The notes beneath the pieces were generated by a model. The model was not told the origin of the DNA and did not search any database. It saw only the letters and a program-made list of their open reading frames with translations. From positions 1-64,000 of the forward strand of contig CAVWCW010000033.1 of the NCBI GenBank assembly GCA_963753615.1: 64,000 bases of DNA, read 5' to 3'. The stretch is from CAVWCW01 sp963753615 (lineage in GTDB: Bacteria; Pseudomonadota; Gammaproteobacteria; Chromatiales; Chromatiaceae). The translations under genes and the position numbers were made by a program. Position 1 is the first letter of the stretch. Every line of letters starts with the position of its first letter. Shown in pieces: positions 57,805 through 64,000 of the stretch.

Positions 57805-60114
57805 ATGAAAGCAAATCGCAAACCCAGCCTGGCGCTGCTTATCGGCGCGGTTATGGGGCTCGGCGCGGCCAGCAGTGCCTGGTCGGCGGAGTCCCTGGAC
57901 GATGTAATGAAACGCCGCGGCCTGTCCGAGAAAGACGTCCTCGCCGCCGCCAAAACCTACACCCCCACCGGAGGACGGGACGAGTACATCGTGTTCAGCT
58001 CCGGTGGCCAGAGCGGGCAGGTGATCGTCTACGGCATCCCGTCGATGCGTCTCCTCAAATACATTGGAGTTTTCACCCCCGAGCCCTGGCAGGGCTACGG
58101 TTTCGACGACGAATCCAAAGCGGTGCTCGACCAGGGTAAGATCCACGGAAAATCAATAACCTACGGCGACACCCATCACCCGGCCATCTCCGAAACCGAC
58201 GGTGAGTACGACGGCCGCTATCTGTTTATCAACGACAAGGCCAATCCGCGCGTAGCCGTGATCGACCTGCACGACTTCGAGACCAAGCAGATCGTGGTCA
58301 ACCCGGTGTACAAGTCCCAACACGGCGGGGCCTTCGTCACCCCGAACACCGAGTACGTGATCACCGCGGCTCAGTATGCAGCCCCCTACAGCAACGAATT
58401 CGTACCCCTGGAGGAGTTCAACGCCAAGTACCGGGGCGGCGTCACCTACTGGAAATTCGACTCGGAGAAAGGCCGCATCGACCCGGCCAACTCCTTCACC
58501 GTCGAGGCGCCACCCTACAGCCAGGACCTGTCGGACGCTGGCAAAGGCCCGAGCAACGGCTGGTCGTTCACCAACTCCTTCTGTTCGGAGCGTTATGTGG
58601 GCGGCATCGAGCGGGGTCGCCCCCCCTTCGAGGCCGGTTGCTCGTCCAAGGACACCGACTTCCTGCACGTAATCAACTGGAAAAAGGCCGCCGAGCTGAT
58701 CGCGGCCGGCAAGGGGGTCAAGATCAACGGCGGAAATGTGCTGCCGATCGACGTCTCGGTGGCCGAGGGCGTGATGTTCCTGATCCCCGAACCCAAGAGC
58801 CCCCATGGCGCGGACGTGACCCCCGACGGGAAGTACCTGGTGGTTTCCGGTAAGCTCGACAGCCACGCCTCGGTATACAGCTTCGAGAAGATCCAGAAAG
58901 CTATCGCCGATGGCAAGTTCGAGGGCAAGGACCCCTACGGCATCCCGATCATCGCCATGACCGATGCGCTGCATACCCAGGCCGAACTCGGCCTTGGCCC
59001 GCTCCACACCCAGTTCGACGCCGAGCCCTGCATCGCCTACACCTCCCTGTACGTGGACTCTATGGTCGCCAAATGGAACTACTGCGAAGGCAAGGTGCTG
59101 GACAAGATCTCCATCCACTACAACATCGGCCACCTGATGACCATGGAAGGCGACTCGGTGACCCCGGACGGCAAGTACCTGGTAGCGCTGAATAAGCTGG
59201 CCATCGACCGTTTCAACCCGGTCGGCCCCCTGCATCCGCAGAACCACCAGCTGATCGATATCAGCAACGACAAGATGCAGTTGCTTTACGACATGCCGTT
59301 GCCGCTGGGCGAACCCCACTATGCAGTGGCGATCTCCGCCGACAAGCTGAAGCCCACAGTTCGCTACAAATCCGGTTGGAACAGCCGCACCGACTCACGC
59401 TCCGAGTTCCGCACCCGAGCCGGCCGCGAGAAGACCGAACGCAACTGTGATGCAGAAGGCAACTGCACGGTCGAGGTCTACGGCACCACCATTCGCTCGC
59501 ACATCACGCCTGAGATCATCGAGGCCGTGGCCGGCGATACGGTCAAGATCCATCTGACCAACCTGGAACGGGCCGAGGACGAGGTACACGGCTTCGCCAT
59601 GTACGGGCAGAACGTCCAGCTCTCCATCGAGCCGGGCAAGACCGCATCCGCTACCTTCGTGGCCGACCGGGCCGGTGTCTTCCCCTACTACTGCACCGAG
59701 TTCTGCTCGGCACTGCACCTGGAAATGCAGGGCTATCTGCTGGTCAAGCCGAAAGGCTACCAGGAAACGGGCATGGTCATGGAAGAAGGCACCACCTACA
59801 CCAAAGCGGACTACGAAAAGCAGGTCGAGACCAATGTGGCAACCCAAGAGGTGATTGACCAGGTGGTAGCCTATATCACCAGTCATAACTTCAAGGACTT
59901 CCCCACCGTGGTGGCCCTGGTGGAAGACGCCACCGACCAACTCGGCTTCGCCACCGGCGCCAAGGAAAAGGCGGAAGCTGCGGCCGGCAAAGAAGACTGG
60001 CAGAACGCCATGCTCTGGGCCAATCAGTGGTGGCAATACCAGGTCAAGACCGCCGACCTCGGTCTGCGCGCAAAGACCTATCTGGAACAGAACGGCGCGG
60101 TCAAGCAAGAGTAA
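57805..60114 (+). CDS. nosZ: Nitrous oxide reductase, clade II (Sec-type)
   Basis: NosZ reduces N2O to N2 in the periplasm with CuZ and CuA copper centres. It has 769 residues. The signal peptide (MKANRKPSLALLIGAVMGLG, cleavage near SAE) lacks a twin-arginine motif, which is the clade II hallmark. The CuZ histidines appear in DTHHP at 122-126, PHGADVTPDG and LHTQFD. CuA is C630, C634, H638 and M641 (CTEFCSALHLEM). About 115 residues follow CuA as a helical tail without a haem motif. Controlled by the upstream FNR/DNR box. The context (cytochromes, NosB-like, nosD) is also clade II. Confidence 0.97.
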   Translation: MKANRKPSLALLIGAVMGLGAASSAWSAESLDDVMKRRGLSEKDVLAAAKTYTPTGGRDEYIVFSSGGQSGQVIVYGIPSMRLLKYIGVFTPEPWQGYGFDDESKAVLDQGKIHGKSITYGDTHHPAISETDGEYDGRYLFINDKANPRVAVIDLHDFETKQIVVNPVYKSQHGGAFVTPNTEYVITAAQYAAPYSNEFVPLEEFNAKYRGGVTYWKFDSEKGRIDPANSFTVEAPPYSQDLSDAGKGPSNGWSFTNSFCSERYVGGIERGRPPFEAGCSSKDTDFLHVINWKKAAELIAAGKGVKINGGNVLPIDVSVAEGVMFLIPEPKSPHGADVTPDGKYLVVSGKLDSHASVYSFEKIQKAIADGKFEGKDPYGIPIIAMTDALHTQAELGLGPLHTQFDAEPCIAYTSLYVDSMVAKWNYCEGKVLDKISIHYNIGHLMTMEGDSVTPDGKYLVALNKLAIDRFNPVGPLHPQNHQLIDISNDKMQLLYDMPLPLGEPHYAVAISADKLKPTVRYKSGWNSRTDSRSEFRTRAGREKTERNCDAEGNCTVEVYGTTIRSHITPEIIEAVAGDTVKIHLTNLERAEDEVHGFAMYGQNVQLSIEPGKTASATFVADRAGVFPYYCTEFCSALHLEMQGYLLVKPKGYQETGMVMEEGTTYTKADYEKQVETNVATQEVIDQVVAYITSHNFKDFPTVVALVEDATDQLGFATGAKEKAEAAAGKEDWQNAMLWANQWWQYQVKTADLGLRAKTYLEQNGAVKQE

Positions 60115-60127
60115 GCGCGCCCTCGAA

Positions 60128-60152
60128 CGCCGGGAGGCCAGCCCTCCCGGCG
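60128..60152 (+). other. Strong hairpin between nosZ and the first cytochrome gene
   Basis: A ten-base perfect stem (CGCCGGGAGG/CCTCCCGGCG) with a five-base loop lies just after the nosZ stop. No T-tract follows, so partial termination or mRNA end protection that favours nosZ expression is more likely than a complete stop. Confidence 0.65.
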
Positions 60153-60191
60153 CCAGCTCCACGGTCCCCTGTTTCTCTTAGAGGCATTATC

Positions 60192-60512
60192 ATGAAAACC
60201 ACCCGAATACTGATCCTTTCCCTGCCGCTCCTGGGCGCCTTCGCCGCGGCCCCCGTCGCCGCGCTGGACGGACAGCAACTGTATATGACCAAGACCTGCT
60301 TTGCCTGCCACGGTAAGGACGCCAACACGCCGATCATGCCGAACTACCCCAAGCTGGCCGGGCAAAATGCCGACTACGCCTACAACCAGATGGTTGACAT
60401 CAAAAACGGCGTGCGCAGCAACGGCCAGTCGGCGGCCATGAAGGGCGTCATGCACCTGGTGGCCGACGAAGAGTTGCGCGCCATCGCCGATTGGCTGGCC
60501 GGACTGGAATAA
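60192..60512 (+). CDS. Small mono-haem cytochrome c of the nos cluster
   Basis: The 106-residue protein has a signal peptide (cleavage near VAA, residue 24). The haem site CFACH is at 36-40, followed by YPKLAGQNADYAYNQM and a Met ligand in AAMKGVMH, a cytochrome c4/c553-like fold. It is a likely direct electron donor to NosZ. The ATG at 60192 follows a TTAGAGG Shine-Dalgarno. Confidence 0.9.
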   Translation: MKTTRILILSLPLLGAFAAAPVAALDGQQLYMTKTCFACHGKDANTPIMPNYPKLAGQNADYAYNQMVDIKNGVRSNGQSAAMKGVMHLVADEELRAIADWLAGLE

Positions 60513-60537
60513 CCTCTTAAAAAACTGGCAAAAGTGC

Positions 60538-60551
60538 TTGATTCTAGTCAA
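60538..60551 (+). promoter_or_regulatory. FNR/DNR-type operator upstream of the di-haem cytochrome
   Basis: The site reads TTGATTCTAGTCAA, matching the FNR/DNR half-sites (TTGAT/GTCAA) with a four-base spacer. It lies 78 bases before the next start codon, implying a second internal promoter in the nos cluster. Confidence 0.65.
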
Positions 60552-60628
60552 GGCCGATACCTGCCCTAGACACTAGACTGAAGGCGAAACTCGGCAATCG
60601 CCACGGCAAGCATTATCGGAGGTACTCC

Positions 60629-61342
60629 ATGAGTTACAGCAAACTGCAAGGCGGACTATTGGCCTCCCTCGCTCTGGCCCTGAGCGGGTCCGCGTGGGCC
60701 TGGAACGAAGCCGGGGGCGAACAGGACGAAGCCCTGACCCTGACCCCCGACCTGGAAAACGGCATGGACGTCTACGAAGTCTGTTCCGCCTGCCACCTGC
60801 CCGAGGGCTGGGGCCTGGACGACGGTACCTTCCCGCAGCTGGCCGGGCAGCACGCCAGCGTCTTGATCAAACAGTTGTCGGACATCCGGGCACTGAACCG
60901 CGACAATCCGACCATGTATCCGTTCGCCCTGGAACGCTCCATCGGCGGCCCCCAGTCGGTGGCGGACGTGGTGGCCTACACGGAGAAGCTGCCGATGAAC
61001 CCGGAATGGGGCAAGGGTCCCTGGGGCCCGGGCACGCCGGAGCACGCGGCAGGGGAAAAGCTGTACGCGGACAATTGCGTGAAATGCCACGGCGAGACGG
61101 GCGTCGGCAGCGCCGAGAAGTTCTACCCCCGCATCAACGGCCAGCACTACAAATACATGCTGCGCCAGTTCGAGTGGATCCGCGACGGCAAGCGGCGCAA
61201 TGCCAACCCGGACATGGTGGCCCAGGTAAAGACCTTCTCCGATGCCGAGATGCAGCAGGTAATCAACTACGCCTCCTGGCTACCGGTAGCTGCGGAGGAC
61301 CTAGCCGCCTCGGCCGACTGGCAGAACCCGGACTTTCAATAG
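60629..61342 (+). CDS. Di-haem cytochrome c of the nos cluster
   Basis: The 237-residue periplasmic protein has a signal peptide (cleavage near AWA, residue 24) and two haem sites, CSACH at 52-56 and CVKCH at 150-154. The second domain has YPRINGQHYKYMLRQF typical of class I c cytochromes. It resembles the second cytochrome gene (c-type NosC2 position) of clade II nos clusters, likely carrying electrons from the quinol-oxidising side to NosZ. GGAGG precedes the ATG, with its own FNR/DNR box upstream. Confidence 0.9.
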   Translation: MSYSKLQGGLLASLALALSGSAWAWNEAGGEQDEALTLTPDLENGMDVYEVCSACHLPEGWGLDDGTFPQLAGQHASVLIKQLSDIRALNRDNPTMYPFALERSIGGPQSVADVVAYTEKLPMNPEWGKGPWGPGTPEHAAGEKLYADNCVKCHGETGVGSAEKFYPRINGQHYKYMLRQFEWIRDGKRRNANPDMVAQVKTFSDAEMQQVINYASWLPVAAEDLAASADWQNPDFQ

Positions 61343-61378
61343 GCAGCCGGCCGCGGGCCGCGCAGGGAGCGCGCGGAC

Positions 61379-62590
61379 TTGGCCGAACCCCTGCCGCCCC
61401 CACCCCCAGAGCCCGCCATGCAAGCCACCGCCCGCAGCAAATCGAACCCCGCCGTATTGATCCTGATCCTGGCCGCACTCGGCCTGCTGGGGGCGATCTA
61501 TTACTCGCCCATCTGGTGGGTGTCGTTGACCGCCCCTAATTATCCGGAAGAGGCCTTCCCCGACGGGGTACGCATCCACTTTCACATGAACGGGGTGTTC
61601 AACGGCTGTCAACGGATCGAGAAGACCGAGATCCAGGAGGAGGAAGCCCTGGACTGCGTTCACGAAATGGACACCATCAACCACTATGTAGGGATGTACC
61701 CGATCGCCGCCGGCGGTGTGGTCGAACGGGCCTTTTCGCCGTTTCTGCTGACCATACTCGGGGTGATGCTCATAGGGTTCATGATCCCGTCCGCCCGCTT
61801 GCGAGTGCCGCTAATGGGATTGGGGTTCGCTGCCGTTTTGGCCTGGATGGGACTTTATTTTTACACCGACGGGGGGCTGAAGTACCAAAACCAAGGCTAT
61901 CTGTCGGCCATGGCCAGCGCTCTCGACCAGAGTTCGGAAGATGAATCGGGAGAAACCCTGTCTTCCGGGCAGGCCCTGATTGCCCGCCTCAAGGCCGAGC
62001 TGGCAGCGAGCAACGCGAGAAACGCACCGGCGGACAAGCCCTCGGACACGTCCGACAAAGACCGCTATATAGACAATCTTCGAGTAACCTTCGAAAAAGA
62101 CCAGGAACGACAGCCCGCCGACGAGCGCGAAACCTGGACCGGTAGCGGCAGCCAATTGCTCGGCTGGCACTATGCAAAGAGCCTGGGCCGCTATTTCAAT
62201 AACCCGGAAGAGATAATCCCCATGGCCACCGCCATGAGTGCCGCTGCCCAAGGGGTGTTCTGGGCGCTGGCCGGGATCATGCTATGGTTGCTGTGGGGAG
62301 CGAGAACCACCGGCGGTATCCCATACTGGCTGCTGGTACTGGTGCCCATGGCCCTGCCTCTGTTTTTTCTGATCGACTATTCGGGTTGGCTCTGGTGGTA
62401 CGGCCATAGCCTCAACGACATGGGTGCCTTTACCGTCAAACCCTTTATGCCGACGGTATTCGGCGACGGTAAAGTGGCCCAGTTCGCCACCCACTCCTAC
62501 CCCAGTATCGGCTTCGGACTGATGCTGCTTATGTCTGTGCTGCTGGCACTCGCTGGGTTACTGCGCCGCAAGGAACTCAGGGGGAACTGA
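61379..62590 (+). CDS. Polytopic membrane protein in the NosB position
   Basis: This 403-residue protein has about five helices (LILILAALGLLGAIYYS near residue 28, FLLTILGVMLIGFMIP, two near 290-325, and a last one near 375-395). A large soluble segment in the middle (about 175-270) is rich in Asp, Glu and Ser. It sits between the cytochromes and nosD, where clade II clusters carry the membrane protein NosB, so I infer that role. It is longer than typical NosB proteins I recall. The TTG at 61379 has GGGAG upstream, and an ATG at 61418 is the alternative. Confidence 0.65.
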   Translation: MAEPLPPPPPEPAMQATARSKSNPAVLILILAALGLLGAIYYSPIWWVSLTAPNYPEEAFPDGVRIHFHMNGVFNGCQRIEKTEIQEEEALDCVHEMDTINHYVGMYPIAAGGVVERAFSPFLLTILGVMLIGFMIPSARLRVPLMGLGFAAVLAWMGLYFYTDGGLKYQNQGYLSAMASALDQSSEDESGETLSSGQALIARLKAELAASNARNAPADKPSDTSDKDRYIDNLRVTFEKDQERQPADERETWTGSGSQLLGWHYAKSLGRYFNNPEEIIPMATAMSAAAQGVFWALAGIMLWLLWGARTTGGIPYWLLVLVPMALPLFFLIDYSGWLWWYGHSLNDMGAFTVKPFMPTVFGDGKVAQFATHSYPSIGFGLMLLMSVLLALAGLLRRKELRGN

Positions 62591-63963
62591 TTGAAGCCGC
62601 CTCGCACGGCACCACTGGTGCAGGGAATCCGATTCGCGGGCCTGGCCCTACTCGCCTGGCTGGCGCTACCAGCGGCAGCCGCTTACCCCGAATTTCAGGC
62701 CCTGGTGGATGCTGCCGCCCCTGACAGCACGCTATTCCCGGAACCAGGGACTTATACCGGGCCGGTCATTGTCGACAAACCGCTGACCATCGACGGCCGG
62801 GGCCAGGTCACCATCGACGCCGGCGGCAAGGGTACGGTGGTACTGCTGGATACCGACGGCGCTACCCTGAAAGGACTGCGCCTGACCAATTCCGGCAACT
62901 CCCACAACGATATCGACTCCGGCGTGCAGGTGCGGGGCAACTTCAATGTGGTCAAGGACAATATCATCGACAATTGTCTGTTTGGCGTCGATCTCCAGCA
63001 GTCCGAACACAACCTGATCCGGCGCAACCGCATCGCCTCCAAGCCGGTGGATCTGGGCCTGCGCGGTGACGCCATCCGCCTCTGGTACAGCTTCGGCAAC
63101 CAGATCACCGGCAACCGGATCCGCGACTCCCGGGACACCGTGGTCTGGTACTCGGCGGACAATGTCATCTCGGGCAATGACGCGCGCCGCGGCCGCTATT
63201 CCCTGCACTTCATGTACTCGCGGTTCAACCGGGTGGAAGACAACCACTACGAAGACAATTCGGTGGGGATCTTTCTCATGTACAGCGACGGCGTGGTGAT
63301 TCGCAACAACCACATCGCCAAGGCGGCCGGACCCACAGGGGTCGGCATCGGATTCAAGGAGACCTCGGACGTCACCATCGAAGGCAACCGGATTCTGTAC
63401 AACGCGGTGGGCCTGTACCTGGACGTCTCGCCCTACCAGCCGGACACCAGCAACCGCATCGACAACAACCTGGTGGCCTACAACGGGGTCGGGGTACGCT
63501 TTCTCAACGACTGGCAAGGCAACCTGTTTCGCGGCAATCGCTTCAAGGGGAATATCACCCAGGTCGCGGTGCAAGGGGGCAAGACCGCCCAGCGCAACCT
63601 CTGGGAGGGCAACTTCTGGGACGACTACGAGGGCTTCGACCGCGACGGCGACGGCATCGGCGACACCCCCTACGAACTCTACGGCTATGCCGACCGCATC
63701 TGGATGGACGTGCCCCCGGCCCAGTTCTTCAAGGGTTCGCCGATGCTCGAAGTCTTGGACTTCCTGGAACGCCTGGCGCCGTTCACCGAGCCCGACATGA
63801 CGCTGCGCGACGAGCGCCCGGTGATGCTCGCTGCGCAGCTGCCGGAGCCGGGCGTGAGGTCTGAAGCGCCAGCCGCAACCGGGGCGGTCGCCCCGACGCC
63901 CCGGCGAGCGCCTACGACCTGCTCCGCCAGTCGCTGCAAGACCTCCCGGGCCGAGGCCAATGA
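62591..63963 (+). CDS. nosD: NosD periplasmic copper-processing protein (frameshift near the end)
   Basis: NosD is a parallel beta-helix periplasmic protein needed for CuZ assembly with the NosFY ABC transporter. A signal peptide (cleavage near AAA, residue 30) precedes repeated right-handed helix turns (for example NVVKDNIIDNCLFGVDLQQSEHN split by turns, and NRIASKPVDLGLRGDAIRL). LWEGNFWDDYEGFDRDGDGIG and PPAQFFKGSPMLEVLDF at the end are diagnostic. The TTG start abuts the preceding TGA. Near 63880-63900 the frame slips. In the shifted frame it ends LLRQSLQDLPGRGQ with a TGA at 63961, overlapping the next ATG. Confidence 0.9.
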
Positions 63964-64000
63964 GCGTCCCGACCAAGCCCCCCAAGCCGAGAATCAGCCC
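63960..64000 (+). CDS. Start of the next nos-cluster gene (cut by window end)
   Basis: An ATG overlapping the nosD stop (ATGA) opens MSVPTKPPKPRISP. Only 13 full codons are visible. In clade II clusters a NosG/NapG-type ferredoxin or NosF-type gene usually follows nosD, but the product cannot be identified from this fragment. Confidence 0.4.
   Translation, partial: MSVPTKPPKPRIS

Noticed and set aside
62732..63985. A 417-codon minus-strand open frame
   Set aside because: Shadow of nosD, whose beta-helix repeats and signal peptide are clear on the plus strand.

Overview
The window looks like one end of a long-read contig from a high-GC denitrifying gammaproteobacterium. I would guess Chromatiales or Ectothiorhodospiraceae-like, which is inference from gene content only. 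The supporting genes are a cytochrome-c NO reductase cluster, a clade II (Sec-dependent) nos cluster, menaquinone genes, cytochrome c4, an ssb / MFS / uvrA neighbourhood of the kind seen in gammaproteobacteria, a DctPQM TRAP transporter with TatT, and an rml (dTDP-rhamnose) operon. I see no rRNA, tRNA, CRISPR array or intact transposase.

Region 1 (1-11384) is a giant imperfect palindrome. Bases 12-5277 are an indel-ridden reverse complement of 5336-11384, with a 58-base loop at 5278-5335. The left arm is about 13% shorter than the right and every reading frame in it is shattered. The best explanation is a fold-back chimeric long read left uncorrected at a contig end. Genes should be read from the right arm: a repeat-rich secreted protein, a DUF1704/MATCAP-like metallopeptidase, a glutamate-receptor-like ion channel with an odd pore filter, a beta-rich hypothetical, a Pro/Gly-rich secreted protein and gloB.

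Region 2 (11.9-21.9 kb) holds DUF1820, a DksA-like zinc finger, a degenerate ATPase, BolA, an alanine/glycine:cation symporter, a small membrane protein, a TatT-DctP-DctQ-DctM TRAP operon (two genes frameshifted), and exbB-exbD-tonB with 4-base overlaps. Region 3 (21.9-33.0 kb) holds rmlBACD, ssb, a YajR-like MFS gene, a uvrA broken by many single-base shifts, an unusual fusion of a dolichyl-phosphate-sugar-synthase-like glycosyltransferase with a VTT (DedA/TVP38) domain, and a nucleotide-sugar epimerase. Region 4 (33.1-35.5 kb) holds an RpfG-like REC/HD-GYP protein followed by a kinase-less RpfC-like REC-REC-HPt protein.

Region 5 (35.5-44.5 kb) holds three related inverted-repeat elements, each placed directly after a stop codon, a zinc-ribbon hypothetical, an EEP-family hydrolase, cytochrome c4, menF-menD-menB and two secreted hypotheticals. 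Region 6 (44.8-53.1 kb) is norC-norB-norE-norF-norQ-(membrane protein)-(4Fe-4S membrane protein)-norD, led by a perfect FNR/DNR-type box, then two membrane hypotheticals. Region 7 (53.7-57.4 kb) contains two tandem secreted paralogues, inserted between nor and nos, that I cannot assign. Region 8 (57.6-64.0 kb) is nosZ, two c-type cytochromes, a NosB-position membrane protein, nosD and the first bases of the next gene, with FNR/DNR boxes before nosZ and before the di-haem cytochrome.

Together, menaquinol and cytochrome c pools would feed NO and N2O reduction under a shared anaerobic/NO-responsive regulator. Many frameshifts (TatT, DctP, MFS, uvrA, the large 53.7-56.1 kb gene, nosD 3' end) sit inside otherwise well conserved proteins, so residual sequencing indels are the default explanation.
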